A stretch of 64,000 nt of DNA from Campylobacter sp. US33a (GTDB taxonomy: Bacteria > Campylobacterota > Campylobacteria > Campylobacterales > Campylobacteraceae), in NCBI RefSeq assembly GCF_004378855.1, contig NZ_RYYL01000005.1, positions 62,001 through 126,000 on the forward strand, read 5' to 3'. Every line of letters begins with the position of its first letter. Within the stretch, counting starts at the first letter, position 1. A model generated the notes under the pieces. That model was not told the DNA's origin. It ran no database searches and saw only the letters and a list, made by a program, of their open reading frames with translations. Both the position numbers and the translations under genes were made by a program. Below are positions 45,169 to 56,754 of the stretch, piece by piece.

Positions 45169-46559
45169 ATTTTTCCTTTAAATTTTAAAAAATTTTCTAT
45201 TCTTTTCTTGCACTCATCAACCCCTAAAAATTCAAGTACTTCAAAAATACTAGGACTTACCGCACTTCCTGTTAAGGCAATGCGTATAGGTTGAGCCAAG
45301 TCTTTTAATTTTGCTTCATTTTTTTGCAAAAATTCATTAGTAAAGTCTTCAAAATCTTTTGCAATTACTTGACTATTTAGCTCGCTAGCGTATTTTTCAA
45401 GTAAGGAAAGATTATTATCATTGACGAATTTTTCAATGGCTTTCTCATCATAACTTTGCGGTGCTTCAACAATACTTTTAGCTCCGTTAATGATTTCGAG
45501 TAAAGTTTTTGCACGCTCTCTTAACAAATCCAACAAAAATCCCGCTTTTTTATAAGCACTCAAATCAAAACCTAAATCTTTTAATTGCCTATTAAGCTCT
45601 TCAAAAGGTAAGGTTTTAATATAATGAGCGTTAAGCCATTCAAGTTTTTTAAAATTATAACAAGAAGCACTTTTATTGATATGGTTTGGATCAAAAAGTT
45701 TTTTAAGATCTTCTAAGGAAAAAACCTCTTCATCACCATGACTCCAGCCCAAACGCACTAAAAAATTAAGCAAAGCTTGAGGTAATATACCCATAGCTTT
45801 ATATTCCATTACATCGGTTGCCCCATGGCGTTTTGAAAGTTTTTTGCCATCTTCGCCATGTATCATAGCCACATGATAAAATTTAGGAATTTTAAAACCA
45901 AGTGCCTCATAAAGCACAATTTGCTTAGGTGTATTTGAAAGATGGTCATCACCTCTAATCACATCACTAACACCCATTAGAGCATCATCAATCACAACGG
46001 TTAAATTATAAATTGGTGTACCATCACTTCTTGCAATAATAAAATCATCTAAAATATCTTGTGCATTAAATTTTACCTCACCTTTTACTCCATCAATAAA
46101 AGAAATCTCTCCACTTTGTGGTGCTTTAATACGCACCACAGGTTCTATACCTTCTGGTGGCGTGCCTTTAAAATCCCTATATCTACCATCATATCTTGGG
46201 CGTTCTTTTACTGCTTCTTGTTTGGCGCGAAGAATATCTAGCTCTTCTTTACTCATATAACAATAATAAGCCTTGCCTTCATCTAAAAGTTTTTGAATGT
46301 ATTTTTTATAAATATCAAAGCGCTCAGATTGATAAGTCACTTCATCATCGTAATCTAAACCACACCATTTAAATGCTTCTATAATAGCCTCTGTAGCTTC
46401 TTTTGAATTTCTTTTTAAATCTGTATCTTCGATACGAAGCAAAAATTTGCCATTATTTTTTCTCGCGTATAAATAATTATATAAAGCCGTCCTTAAACCC
46501 CCTATGTGTAAATATCCTGTAGGGCTTGGAGCAAAACGCGTTGTTAAATTTTGTATCAT
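45165..46559 (-). CDS. gltX: Glutamyl-tRNA synthetase
   Basis: Class I synthetase charging tRNA with glutamate. The 464-residue protein has the HIGH-type motif PSPTGYLHIGG (residues 12-21) and KLSKRHG. Campylobacter carries two GltX proteins, one of which charges tRNA-Gln for later amidation; position beside upp and the malic enzyme corresponds to gltX2 (Cj1288c) of C. jejuni as I remember. I chose ATG at 46559 with AAGG 7 nt upstream; the frame remains open 69 codons further, overlapping the divergent chaperone gene. Confidence 0.95.
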   Translation of the reverse strand: MIQNLTTRFAPSPTGYLHIGGLRTALYNYLYARKNNGKFLLRIEDTDLKRNSKEATEAIIEAFKWCGLDYDDEVTYQSERFDIYKKYIQKLLDEGKAYYCYMSKEELDILRAKQEAVKERPRYDGRYRDFKGTPPEGIEPVVRIKAPQSGEISFIDGVKGEVKFNAQDILDDFIIARSDGTPIYNLTVVIDDALMGVSDVIRGDDHLSNTPKQIVLYEALGFKIPKFYHVAMIHGEDGKKLSKRHGATDVMEYKAMGILPQALLNFLVRLGWSHGDEEVFSLEDLKKLFDPNHINKSASCYNFKKLEWLNAHYIKTLPFEELNRQLKDLGFDLSAYKKAGFLLDLLRERAKTLLEIINGAKSIVEAPQSYDEKAIEKFVNDNNLSLLEKYASELNSQVIAKDFEDFTNEFLQKNEAKLKDLAQPIRIALTGSAVSPSIFEVLEFLGVDECKKRIENFLKFKGKI

Positions 46560-46587
46560 TTTTTGCCTTTTCTTAAAATTTAATTGA

Positions 46588-46593
46588 TATAAT
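46588..46593 (+). promoter_or_regulatory. -10 box of the SurA-like chaperone gene
   Basis: GATATAAT about 31 nt before the ATG at 46624, in the divergent gap with gltX. Confidence 0.6.
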
Positions 46594-46623
46594 GCGATAT
46601 TTACACTTAAATAAAGGTATAAA

Positions 46624-47445
46624 ATGAAAAAAATTTTACTAAGTTTTGCATTTTTTGCAAGCATTGCAAGTGCAGAAGTAATCAATGCAGTTGCGATAGT
46701 AGTTGAAAATGAAGCTATTACACTACATGACATTGAAAAAACAATGAAAGATTTAAATATTAACAAAGATCAAGCTAAAGGTATATTGATCAATGATAGG
46801 CTTGAAAGAGCACAAATTAAAAAATTTGGAATTTTTGTAAATGAATTTGAACTTAATAAAGAAATAGAAAAAATTCTTCAAATGAATCGCATTGATTTAG
46901 ATACTCTTAAGCTTTCTTTAAAATCTAAAAACAAAAGTTTTGACGAATTTAAAAATGAATTAAAAAAAGATTTGGAGAAAAAAAGACTTTATGAAGGCAT
47001 TGCTGCAGGAGCAAAATTAGATCTTAGCACCGAAGGTTTAAAAAACTACTACAACTCACATTTGCAAGATTTTACTTTATATTCTGAATTAGAAGTGAAA
47101 ATTTATAAAAGCAATGATCCTAAACTTTTAGAACAACTCCGTATAAGTCGCTTAAAGCACCCAAATATTAGAGAAGAAAACGCTCTTTTAAACACAAAAA
47201 ATGCAGATCCAAGACTCCTAGCTTTGCTTTCAAGAGTTAATAACAATAATTATTCAACAGTTTTAAATTCCCCAAATGGCTATGAAATGTATTATATCAA
47301 AACAAAAAATAACCCACAAGCTATAGAATTTGAGCTTATTAAAAATGAAGTGACCAATGCTTATGTAGCGCAACAAAAGCAAGCCTTTATACAAGATTTT
47401 TTTGATAAATTACACGCTAAAGCTAAAATAGAATATTTGCGTTAA
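46624..47445 (+). CDS. Periplasmic SurA-like chaperone/peptidyl-prolyl isomerase
   Basis: A 273-residue precursor with signal peptide MKKILLSFAFFASIASA, a SurA_N-type chaperone domain (VINAVAIVVENEAITLHDIEKTM, then charged helices) and a C-terminal region where a parvulin PPIase domain would lie (about 135-250). It corresponds to Cj1289 of C. jejuni, whose structure is SurA-like. It probably escorts outer-membrane proteins such as PorA. It is monocistronic and ends at a strong terminator. Confidence 0.9.
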   Translation: MKKILLSFAFFASIASAEVINAVAIVVENEAITLHDIEKTMKDLNINKDQAKGILINDRLERAQIKKFGIFVNEFELNKEIEKILQMNRIDLDTLKLSLKSKNKSFDEFKNELKKDLEKKRLYEGIAAGAKLDLSTEGLKNYYNSHLQDFTLYSELEVKIYKSNDPKLLEQLRISRLKHPNIREENALLNTKNADPRLLALLSRVNNNNYSTVLNSPNGYEMYYIKTKNNPQAIEFELIKNEVTNAYVAQQKQAFIQDFFDKLHAKAKIEYLR

Positions 47446-47468
47446 TTTAAAGTTTTTAAAATAATTTT

Positions 47469-47490
47469 GATTTTACCAAAAGGTAAAATC
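47469..47490. terminator. Bidirectional terminator between the chaperone gene and accC
   Basis: A perfect 9-bp stem GATTTTACC/GGTAAAATC with an AAAA loop, between convergent genes; the accC stop codon overlaps its right arm. Confidence 0.8.
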
Positions 47491-48820
47491 AATGTCTGCT
47501 AAGATAATTTGTATCGTAATTATTATTAATAAAATCAGGATTTTCCATCATAGCAAGATGAAAATCTTTAGTCGTTTTAATCCCACTCACAATCAGTTCA
47601 TCTAAAGCTACTTTCATTTTTGCAATGGCCTTATTGCGATCAGGTGCCCAAACTACAAGCTTTCCTATCATAGAATCATAATAAGGTGGAACGCTATAAT
47701 CTTGATAACAATGACTTTCCATTCTCACATTGCGTCCTGCTGGTGGGACATATTTTGCAATTTTACCTGGACTTGGCAAGAAAGTCTTAGGATCTTCGGC
47801 TGTAATTCTGCATTCTATAGAATGACCTTTAAGTTTAATCTCTTCTTGAGAAGGTAAAGCACCGCCTTCAGCCACTTTTATCATTAATTCTATAATGTCA
47901 ATTCCACTTACCATTTCACTTACACAATGCTCTACTTGCAGACGCGTATTCATTTCTATAAAATAAAAGTCTAAATTTTTATCCACTAAAAATTCAAAAG
48001 TTCCCGCTCCTTCATAACCTATAGCTTTAGCCGCTTTAATGGCTGTCTCATGAAGTCTTGCACGCGTTTTTTCATCAAGCAAAATAGCTGGAGATTCTTC
48101 TATTAATTTTTGATGGCGTCTTTGCATAGAACAATCTCTCTCACCTATGTGAATCACATTACCAAAACTATCGCCAATCACTTGTACTTCAATATGACGT
48201 GGATTTTGTATGTATTTTTCCATATACATAGTCCCATCCCCAAAAGCCGTCATTGCTTCACTTTCAGCAGACCAATATGCTTTTTCAAGATCTTTTTCGC
48301 TTTCAACCACGCGCATACCGCGACCGCCACCACCTGCAGCTGCTTTTAAGATTACTGGATAACCTATCTCTTTTGCCAATTTTTTTGCTGATTCTACGCC
48401 CGATAAAGCTCCATCGCTTCCTGGTATCACAGGCACACCCGCTCTTTGCATCACTTGCTTGGCTTTTGATTTATCACTCATTAAAGCCATAGCCTCAACA
48501 GAAGGACCTATGAATTTAATATTATGCTTGGCACAAATTTCAACAAAATTTTGATTTTCACTCAAAAAGCCATAACCAGGAAAAATCGCATCTGCTTCGC
48601 TGATTTCAGCCGCAGAAATAATTGCTGGGATATTAAGATAACTTTCAGAACTTCTAGCTTTTCCTATGCAAATGCTTACATCAGCATATTTTAAATACAA
48701 AGCATCTTTATCCGCTTCAGAATATACGCAAATTGCTTTCTTTCCCATTTCCTTAATCGTTCTTAAAGCTCGAAGTGCTATTTCACCACGATTTGCAATT
48801 AAAACGCTTTTGATTTCCAT
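47489..48820 (-). CDS. accC: Acetyl-CoA carboxylase biotin carboxylase subunit
   Basis: ATP-dependent carboxylation of biotin on AccB, the first step of fatty-acid synthesis. The 443-residue protein has an ATP-grasp domain with KAAAGGGGRGMR, GTFEFLVDKN and FIEMNTRLQVEH. It follows accB by 1 bp. Confidence 0.97.
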   Translation of the reverse strand: MEIKSVLIANRGEIALRALRTIKEMGKKAICVYSEADKDALYLKYADVSICIGKARSSESYLNIPAIISAAEISEADAIFPGYGFLSENQNFVEICAKHNIKFIGPSVEAMALMSDKSKAKQVMQRAGVPVIPGSDGALSGVESAKKLAKEIGYPVILKAAAGGGGRGMRVVESEKDLEKAYWSAESEAMTAFGDGTMYMEKYIQNPRHIEVQVIGDSFGNVIHIGERDCSMQRRHQKLIEESPAILLDEKTRARLHETAIKAAKAIGYEGAGTFEFLVDKNLDFYFIEMNTRLQVEHCVSEMVSGIDIIELMIKVAEGGALPSQEEIKLKGHSIECRITAEDPKTFLPSPGKIAKYVPPAGRNVRMESHCYQDYSVPPYYDSMIGKLVVWAPDRNKAIAKMKVALDELIVSGIKTTKDFHLAMMENPDFINNNYDTNYLSRH

Positions 48821-48821
48821 T

Positions 48822-49274
48822 TTATAATTTCTCCACTACAAATAAAGCCGTATTAAATTCTACAGGCTGTCCATCTGCAACCAAAACTTCTGTTATCCTA
48901 CAATCAAATTCAGCTTCGATTTCATTCATAATTTTCATCGCTTCAATAATAGCTATCGTATCACCTTTTTTCACAGTACTTCCAACTTTTACAAAAGGTG
49001 CTGCACCTGGACTTGGCGCTTGATAGAAAGTTCCAACCATAGGACTGTTTAAAGTAGGCTTATTGGATTTTGCATTAGAACTAGGTTGAGCCTCATTCAC
49101 CACATTTACATTAATTGGTTGTGGCGCAGGAGGACAAGCAACAGGCGCTGGGACATCACAACACATATCTCTTTCAAGAGCTATTTCAAAACCATCTTGT
49201 TCTTTAATTTTTATTTTACTGATATTAGCCTCGGCAAATAATTGTACTAATTCTTTAATTTCTTCTCTAGTCAT
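48822..49274 (-). CDS. accB: Biotin carboxyl carrier protein of acetyl-CoA carboxylase
   Basis: A 150-residue carrier with a C-terminal biotinyl domain containing EAMKIMNEIEAEF (biotinylated Lys in AMKI), preceded by a Pro/Ala/Asn-rich linker (ACPPAPQPINVNVV). It is the first gene of accBC, with TATAAT upstream. Confidence 0.96.
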   Translation of the reverse strand: MTREEIKELVQLFAEANISKIKIKEQDGFEIALERDMCCDVPAPVACPPAPQPINVNVVNEAQPSSNAKSNKPTLNSPMVGTFYQAPSPGAAPFVKVGSTVKKGDTIAIIEAMKIMNEIEAEFDCRITEVLVADGQPVEFNTALFVVEKL

Positions 49275-49308
49275 AAAATCTCCTAAAATTTAAAAAACTT
49301 AAGTTGCT

Positions 49309-49314
49309 ATTATA
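49309..49314 (-). promoter_or_regulatory. -10 box of accB-accC
   Basis: TATAAT (in TATATAATAGC) on the minus strand about 35 nt before the accB ATG. Confidence 0.55.
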
Positions 49315-49418
49315 TAAAAAAAGTTATAATTTAAGTTTAAAACTCAAATTTTTTAAAATTAAATCCAAAAGATTTTAAGTTATAGTCAAAAATTTATATC
49401 ATTTTAAGGTAAGAATTT

Positions 49419-51007
<1,589 letters not shown>

Positions 51008-52138
51008 ATGCTAACTTATTCTCATCAAAATATCGATCAAAGTGACATAGAAGCAGTAATAAATGCTTTAAAAGATGAAATTTTAACCGGTGGAGCAAAA
51101 ATAGAAGAATTTGAAAATGCACTTTGTGATTATGTAGGCGTAAAATATGCTTGTGTATTAAATTCAGCCACTTCAGCACTTCATCTTGCTTATACGGCTT
51201 TAAATGTAAAAGAAAAAATCGTTCTAACTACCCCACTTACCTTTGCAGCCACTGCAAATGCAGCTTTAATGGCAGGTGCAAAGGTGGAATTTATAGATAT
51301 AAAAAGTGATGGCAATATCGATGAAAAAAAGCTTGAAGCTAGACTTGCAAAGGATAGTTCCAACATAGGAGCCATCACTGCGGTTGATTTTGGTGGTAAT
51401 AGCGTTGAAATGGATGAAATTTTAACTTTGGCTAAGATATATAAAATCCCTTTAATTGATGATGCAAGCCATGCTTTAGGAGCAGAATATAAAGGCAAAA
51501 AAGTAGGCGCAATGGCTGATTTAAATATCTTTTCTTTTCATCCTGTTAAACCAATTACCACTTTTGAAGGCGGTGCAGTTCTTAGCAATGATAGAGAATT
51601 AATAGATAAAATAAAACTTTTAAGAAGCCATGGCATAGTTAAAAAAAGACTTTGGGATAGCGATATGGTCGAGCTTGGTTACAATTATCGCTTAAGCGAT
51701 GTCGCTTGTGCTTTAGGAATCAATCAGCTTAAAAAACTTGATTTAAATTTAGAAAAAAGAGAAGAAATAGCTAAATTTTATGATAAAGAATTTGAAAAAA
51801 ATCCTTATTTTTCAACCATAAAAATCAAAGATTATAAAAAAAGCTCAAGGCATTTGTATCCTATTTTACTTTTTCCTGAATTTTATTGTCAAAAAGAAGA
51901 AATTTTTGAAAATTTACTTAAAGCTGGAATCGGCGTGCAAGTGCATTATAAGCCTACTTATGAATTTAGTTTTTATAAAAAACTCTTAGGCGAAATGAAA
52001 CTAGACAATGCGGATAATTTTTATAAAGCAGAACTTAGCATTCCAGCTCATCAAGAAATGAGCTTAAAAGATGCAAAATTTGTAAGAGATACTTTATTTA
52101 GCACACTTGAAAAAGTTAAAAAGGACTATTGTGGATAA
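51008..52138 (+). CDS. pseC: Pse-pathway aminotransferase PseC
   Basis: PLP-dependent aminotransferase making UDP-4-amino-4,6-dideoxy-L-AltNAc from the PseB product; its product is the substrate of PseH. The 376-residue DegT/DnrJ-family protein has the PLP Lys in SFHPVKPITTFEGG (about Lys181) and LNSATSALHLAY. It starts one base after the pseB stop and overlaps the next gene by 8 bp. Confidence 0.97.
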   Translation: MLTYSHQNIDQSDIEAVINALKDEILTGGAKIEEFENALCDYVGVKYACVLNSATSALHLAYTALNVKEKIVLTTPLTFAATANAALMAGAKVEFIDIKSDGNIDEKKLEARLAKDSSNIGAITAVDFGGNSVEMDEILTLAKIYKIPLIDDASHALGAEYKGKKVGAMADLNIFSFHPVKPITTFEGGAVLSNDRELIDKIKLLRSHGIVKKRLWDSDMVELGYNYRLSDVACALGINQLKKLDLNLEKREEIAKFYDKEFEKNPYFSTIKIKDYKKSSRHLYPILLFPEFYCQKEEIFENLLKAGIGVQVHYKPTYEFSFYKKLLGEMKLDNADNFYKAELSIPAHQEMSLKDAKFVRDTLFSTLEKVKKDYCG

Positions 52139-53450
52139 GCTAGATTTTAGAAGCAAAGAATTTAATCAAACTGGCAAAGCTATGTATGAACTCGCCAAAG
52201 AACTTTTTCCTATTCCTAGAAGCATCACAGGGCAAGGATTTAGAGATAGTTTACAAATTTTAAATAAAACTCTGGGGGGGGGTATACTCAAATTTCATTC
52301 TGTAAAAAGCGGAACAAAAGTTTTTGATTGGGTAATTCCACCTGAATGGCACATTAATAATGCTTTTATTATAACTCCTAGTGGAGAAAAAATTTGTGAT
52401 TTTAAAAAGCATAATTTGCACATTTTAAATTACAGCGAAGCAGTAGATAAAGAAGTAAGCTTAGAAGAATTACAAGATCATCTATATTCCATAGAAGAAC
52501 TTCCAAATGCCATTCCTTATGTGACAAGCTATTATAAAAGGCATTGGGGTTTTTGTATCACACATAATGAAAGAAAAAGGCTAAAGGATGGAATTTATAA
52601 GGTTTTCATTGATGCAAAACACAATAAAGAAGGTGTTTTAAACTATGCTGATTTTGTCATTCCAAGCACACAAAATAAAAAAGATGAAATTTTAATCTCA
52701 ACCTATCTTTGTCATCCTTCCATGGCAAATAATGAAGTAAGCGGTCCTGTGGTAGCGATATTTTTAGCTAAATGGCTGATGAGTTTAAAGAATAGAAAAT
52801 ACAATTATCGCTTTGTAATCGTGCCTGAAACCATAGGAAGCATAGCCTATATACATCAAAATTTAAGCCATTTAAAAAATCATACAAAAGCAGGCTTTGT
52901 GCTTTCTTGTATGGGCGATGATAATGCTTACTCGCTTATACATACCCCAAAAGAAAATTCACTAAGTGATAAAGTTGCTTTACACACACTTAAAAATAAA
53001 GAGAATTTTAAAGAATTTAGCTTTTTAAATCGTGGGAGCGATGAGAGACAATACAACTCTCCGCTTGTAAATCTTAACATAGCAGGAGTATGTCGCACTA
53101 AATATGGAGAGTATAAACAATACCATACTTCAGAAGATGATTTAAATTTTATTTCCAAAAAAGGCTTAATGGGTGGACTTCAAGCTATACAGGAAATCGT
53201 TTTAAATTTAGAAATTAATGACATCTATCAAAGTACAACATTTTGCGAACCCAATCTTGGTAAAAGAGGGCTTTATCACACTCTCAACAATGGAGTAAAA
53301 CAAAAGCCTATTAGTGTTGATTTTTTAGCCTATTGTGATGGCAAAAATGATATTATTGATATAGCCAACATCTTAAATATACAAGCTTATGAAATTAAAG
53401 AACTTCTAGAAAAAATTTTAGAATACAAGCTTTTAAGCATAGCTCATTAA
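52131..53450 (+). CDS. Phase-variable flagellin-glycan modification protein (Cj1295-like)
   Basis: A 439-residue protein with the DUF4910/DUF2172 aminopeptidase-like layout: a peptidase-fold segment (YLCHPSMANNEVSGPVVAIFLAKWL, then LSCMGDDNAYSLIHTP) and a C-terminal winged-helix part. The C. jejuni homologue Cj1295 is linked to adding a di-O-methylglyceric-acid-type group to pseudaminic acid on flagellin. A G9 tract at 52274-52282 near codon 48 is in frame (ON). The start is GTG at 52131 with AAGGA 6 nt upstream. Its 3' end overlaps the convergent acetyltransferase-like gene by 18 bp. Confidence 0.85.
   Translation: MDKLDFRSKEFNQTGKAMYELAKELFPIPRSITGQGFRDSLQILNKTLGGGILKFHSVKSGTKVFDWVIPPEWHINNAFIITPSGEKICDFKKHNLHILNYSEAVDKEVSLEELQDHLYSIEELPNAIPYVTSYYKRHWGFCITHNERKRLKDGIYKVFIDAKHNKEGVLNYADFVIPSTQNKKDEILISTYLCHPSMANNEVSGPVVAIFLAKWLMSLKNRKYNYRFVIVPETIGSIAYIHQNLSHLKNHTKAGFVLSCMGDDNAYSLIHTPKENSLSDKVALHTLKNKENFKEFSFLNRGSDERQYNSPLVNLNIAGVCRTKYGEYKQYHTSEDDLNFISKKGLMGGLQAIQEIVLNLEINDIYQSTTFCEPNLGKRGLYHTLNNGVKQKPISVDFLAYCDGKNDIIDIANILNIQAYEIKELLEKILEYKLLSIAH
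52274..52282 (+). repeat. Homopolymeric G9 tract in the Cj1295-like gene
   Basis: Nine G between TCT and TAT near codon 48; one-base changes would shift the frame and switch the gene off. C. jejuni Cj1295 carries a comparable tract. Confidence 0.9.
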
Positions 53451-54179
53451 ATTTTTAGCACCATTCTTTTGAATATCATCAACAATAACCTCATATGCCT
53501 TTAATAGGTCAATTTTTTTAATATAAATATTTTCAATTTTTTTAAGTTCCATTACATTTTCTTTTACAAAAAGACTTTCTAGACCATTAACATTGGTTAA
53601 AACACCATCTTTACGAACAAACATATCATAAGTTTTCAACTCCGTCTTTCTCTTTTCGTCTGTATATAAAGCCTTAAAACTTTTGTTAAAACGATAGTTT
53701 ACTTTTAAACATTCTTCTACATAATGCACAAAAGTAAAAGAATGCTGTAAAGGTAAATCTACAATAATCATTTTTGCACCATTTTTATACATAAAATCAA
53801 AAGGAGAATTATTATCAAATGCACCTTTATTTTCAAGAGCTATTAATTCTTTTTGAAATTTTCCAGCAACTGCAAATGAATAAATAGGATGTTTTGTTCG
53901 TTTAAAATCATTTCTTTTAAGTGCTATATTACCCAAAGCCCCAGTTTGCGATTTTGATTTTAAAATATCATATGCCAATCCTTTGCAAAAATCCCAATTA
54001 AAAGTATGTATAGCTAAGGTACCTTTGTGAGTTAACATATCTAAAAGCATATCCAGTAAATTATCCAAAATTTGCCTTTGTTTCTTTTTTTCTTTCTGCA
54101 GCAAATGAGTTAAATTACCTGTTAATAATATAAAATCACCCTCATGTATCTCCAAAGTGTTTACAAAATTTTTTAACAT
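53433..54179 (-). CDS. AAC(3)-family sugar N-acetyltransferase-like protein
   Basis: A 248-residue protein of the aminoglycoside 3-N-acetyltransferase fold (LHKGTLAIHTFNWDFCKG-like segment, then QTGALGNIALKRNDFKRTKHPIYSFAVAGK). In C. jejuni, genes of this family (Cj1296-Cj1298) sit at this place and are thought to acetylate nucleotide sugars rather than give drug resistance. Here the gene is on the minus strand, converging with the Cj1295-like gene (18-bp overlap), unlike my memory of the C. jejuni order. The usual acyl-CoA-binding residues are only partly visible, so activity is uncertain. Confidence 0.75.
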   Translation of the reverse strand: MLKNFVNTLEIHEGDFILLTGNLTHLLQKEKKKQRQILDNLLDMLLDMLTHKGTLAIHTFNWDFCKGLAYDILKSKSQTGALGNIALKRNDFKRTKHPIYSFAVAGKFQKELIALENKGAFDNNSPFDFMYKNGAKMIIVDLPLQHSFTFVHYVEECLKVNYRFNKSFKALYTDEKRKTELKTYDMFVRKDGVLTNVNGLESLFVKENVMELKKIENIYIKKIDLLKAYEVIVDDIQKNGAKNLMSYA

Positions 54180-54759
54180 TACATTAAACCTTAAAAATAT
54201 ATTTTTATCATTATACTCAAAAATAACTATAAAACTTTCAATAATGATCCGTATTCATAGTTTTTTAAACAAATATGCTAAATTTAGTGAAAAATAGCTT
54301 TTATAAAATAGTCGAATAAGACATAAATAAATCATTTATAAAAATTTAGAAATTTTAAGAAATTTAAGCGTTAAAAGCCCTACTCAAAATACTTTTTATT
54401 ATGCTGCCCAAAAGAATCGGATTATTTCATTTTATTCTCTGAAGGCAACAAGAAATAAAATTTCTTATATACTTTTAGATAAAAAACCTAAAGGAGATAG
54501 GAGAAATCATGTAAATTTTTTAAAAACTTAAACTTTTTATTGTCTCAAAAAATACTTCAAGCTTACTTACTCTCTTCATAAAATATTTAAAGACATGTAA
54601 TTAAAATTTTGTTAAATATGAGATTATAGATAGTACGGATAAATTAAAGAATAAAATATGCTAGAGCAAGGCTTTTTTTATAAAGTCAATATATAAAAAG
54701 TTAATACAAATCTCACTTAAACTTTGGTAAAATAAACCATAATTTCCAAAGGAAAAATA
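54180..54759. other. 580-bp gap with a gene remnant and the pseF promoter region
   Basis: AT-rich, with stops in all frames apart from the 66-codon remnant listed separately. The last part carries TAAAAT near 54730 ahead of the pseF ribosome-binding site (AAAGGA). It probably marks where a larger set of glycosylation genes was lost or never inserted. Confidence 0.5.
54331..54531 (+). pseudogene. 3' remnant of an unidentified gene in the glycosylation locus
   Basis: A 66-codon open frame with no start codon, bounded upstream by a stop at 54328, encoding a plausible C-terminus (PTQNTFYYAAQKNRIISFYS then SYILLDKKPKGDRRNHVNFL). It reads like the tail of a larger protein, but I do not recognise the family. 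Since it lies between glycosylation genes, it may be what remains of a deleted sugar-modification gene. Confidence 0.35.
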
Positions 54760-55458
54760 ATGAAAAATCTTTGTATAATCCCAGCGCGTGGTGGTTCTAA
54801 AAGAATTCCAAAGAAAAATATCATTGATTTTTTAGGAAAACCTTTAATTGCTTATAGCATAGAAAATGCTTTAAGTTCTGATATTTTTGATGAAGTAATT
54901 ATCTCAAGCGATGATGAGGAGATTATAAAAATAGCGTGCAAATACGGCGCAAAAGCTCCTTTTGTTCGTGATAAAAACTTAAGCGATGATTATACTTCTA
55001 GCACAGCAGTGATTAAAAATGCTATCGAAATTTTAGCCCAAAAAGGGCAATTTTATGACAATATCTGCGCCCTTTATGCTACCGCCCCATTAATTGATAG
55101 TGAAATTCTAAAAAAGGCTTTTGAAAAATTTTTAGACAATAAAAGTGAATTTTTGTTTAGTGCTAGTGAGTTTGATTACCCTATACAAAGGGCTTTTTAT
55201 TTAGATGAAAAAAATCAAGTTTATATGTTTGATGAGAGTTTTTATAAAAGCCGCTCGCAGGACTTAACTAAGGCCTATCATGATGCTGGAGCTTTTTATT
55301 TTGGCAAAAATAAGGCTTGGCTTGAAAATGATTTTTTATTTAAACCCTACTCTAGTGTGTATTTACTACCGCGGAATTTGGTTTGCGATATTGATACCTT
55401 AGAAGATTTAGAATTTGCAAAGATACTTTATAAGGTGAGTTATGAAAGTTCTTTTTAG
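54760..55458 (+). CDS. pseF: CMP-pseudaminic acid synthetase (acylneuraminate cytidylyltransferase family)
   Basis: Activates pseudaminic acid with CTP. The 232-residue protein has the CMP-NeuAc synthetase signature [16 protein letters not shown] (about 5-20) and LYATAPLID with [17 protein letters not shown]. It overlaps pseG by 17 bp. Its position ahead of pseG-pseH supports the Pse rather than legionaminic assignment. Confidence 0.93.
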   Translation: MKNLCIIPARGGSKRIPKKNIIDFLGKPLIAYSIENALSSDIFDEVIISSDDEEIIKIACKYGAKAPFVRDKNLSDDYTSSTAVIKNAIEILAQKGQFYDNICALYATAPLIDSEILKKAFEKFLDNKSEFLFSASEFDYPIQRAFYLDEKNQVYMFDESFYKSRSQDLTKAYHDAGAFYFGKNKAWLENDFLFKPYSSVYLLPRNLVCDIDTLEDLEFAKILYKVSYESSF

Positions 55459-56263
55459 AAGTGATAGCTCTAGCCAAATAGGTTTTGGACATATCAAACG
55501 CGATCTTGTTTTAGCTAAACAATACAATGATGTAAGCTTTGCCTGTATCGCACTAGAAGGCTCTTTGATTGATGAAATTCCTTATCCTGTTTATGAGCTT
55601 ACAAGCTCTAGTATATATGAGTTAATCAATCTTATCAAGGCTGAGAAATTTGAACTTTTAATCATCGATCATTATGATATTGGCTATGATGATGAAAAAC
55701 TCATAAAACTTGAAACTGGTATTAAAATTTTAAGTTTTGATGATACTTTTAAAGCCCACTATTGTGATATTTTACTAAATGTTAATGCTTATGCAAAAGC
55801 GAGCGATTATAAAGATTTAGTGCCTTTTAGATGCGAGTTAAGATGCGGATTTTCCTATGCTTTAATTCGTGATGAATTTTACAAAGAAAGTAAGATAAAA
55901 AGAGAAAAAATTTGGGACTATTTTATCTGTATTGGTGGTACAGATATTAAAAATTTATCCGCAAAAATCGCTTCTGATTTTAGTGAAGAGAAAAAAATTC
56001 TTATTGCAACAAGTAACTCAAATAAAAATTTAAAAAAACTCCAAAAATTTGTTCAAAATCACCCAAATATCACATTAACCATTGATAGCGACAATTTAGC
56101 AAAATTAATGAATGAAAGCAAAAAACTTATCATTTCAGCGAGCTCTTTAGTCAACGAAGCTCTAATTTTAAAAGCAAATTTTAAAGCAATTTGCTGTGCC
56201 AAAAATCAAGAAAAAATAGCCAAATGGCTTGCACAAAAAGGCTATGAGGTGGATTTTCTATGA
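55442..56263 (+). CDS. pseG: UDP-sugar hydrolase PseG
   Basis: Releases UDP from UDP-2,4-diacetamido-2,4,6-trideoxy-L-altrose, the fourth Pse step. The 273-residue GT-B-like protein starts [21 protein letters not shown] with the catalytic His region IGFGHIKR, and has [13 protein letters not shown] and [14 protein letters not shown]. It overlaps pseF by 17 bp and pseH by 4 bp. Confidence 0.93.
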   Translation: MKVLFRSDSSSQIGFGHIKRDLVLAKQYNDVSFACIALEGSLIDEIPYPVYELTSSSIYELINLIKAEKFELLIIDHYDIGYDDEKLIKLETGIKILSFDDTFKAHYCDILLNVNAYAKASDYKDLVPFRCELRCGFSYALIRDEFYKESKIKREKIWDYFICIGGTDIKNLSAKIASDFSEEKKILIATSNSNKNLKKLQKFVQNHPNITLTIDSDNLAKLMNESKKLIISASSLVNEALILKANFKAICCAKNQEKIAKWLAQKGYEVDFL

Positions 56264-56718
56264 TTGAGCTTAAAAATTTTACTCAACTTGACGCGCAAGA
56301 AATAAAACTTGTTTATGAATGGCGCAATCATGAAAAAATTTCCCAATTTATGAAAAATAAAAATTTTAGTTTTCAAGAACACTTAGATTTTATCAATAAA
56401 TTAAAAAATGATCTGAGTAAAAAATATTTTTTAGTAAGTCAAAATAGTGATTTTATAGGCGTTATAGATTTTATCAATATCACTCTAAAAACTTGCGAAT
56501 TTGGGCTTTATTCAAATCCCAATTTAAAAGGTATGGGACAGATTTTGATGAATGAAATTAAAAAATATGCCTTTGAAATTCTAAAAGTGAAAAATCTAAA
56601 AGCTTGTGTTTTTAAGGAAAATGAAAGGGCTTTAAATTTATATTTGAAAAATGATTTCACTATAACTAAAAAGGATGAAAATATGTTTTATGTAGAACTT
56701 TCACGGGGGGGGGGATAA
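56260..56718 (+). CDS. pseH: Pse-pathway N-acetyltransferase PseH with poly-G tail
   Basis: GNAT enzyme that acetylates the 4-amino group of the PseC product. The 152-residue protein shows the PseH pattern ([65 protein letters not shown]). Uniquely, its last codons are a G10 tract, giving ...SRGGG and stop. With G9 or G12 the protein would gain about 14 more residues and end at TAATG overlapping the next gene. The catalytic core is upstream of the tract, so activity should not be lost. It overlaps pseG by 4 bp. Confidence 0.92.
   Translation: MIELKNFTQLDAQEIKLVYEWRNHEKISQFMKNKNFSFQEHLDFINKLKNDLSKKYFLVSQNSDFIGVIDFINITLKTCEFGLYSNPNLKGMGQILMNEIKKYAFEILKVKNLKACVFKENERALNLYLKNDFTITKKDENMFYVELSRGGG
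56705..56714 (+). repeat. Homopolymeric G10 tract at the pseH 3' end
   Basis: Ten G forming the last codons of pseH. Slippage changes only the C-terminal tail and its coupling to the downstream gene. Confidence 0.92.
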
Positions 56719-56754
56719 GATAATTTTTATGTCTCCTTATTTAAAGGCAGCATA

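Noticed and set aside
46560-46766. 69-codon N-terminal extension of gltX
   Set aside because: It would overlap the divergent chaperone gene and its promoter; the ATG at 46559 has AAGG upstream and begins at the normal GltX N-terminus.
53433-54179. Aminoglycoside resistance gene
   Set aside because: The AAC(3)-like fold sits in the flagellin-glycosylation locus and is diverged, so a sugar acetyltransferase is the better reading.
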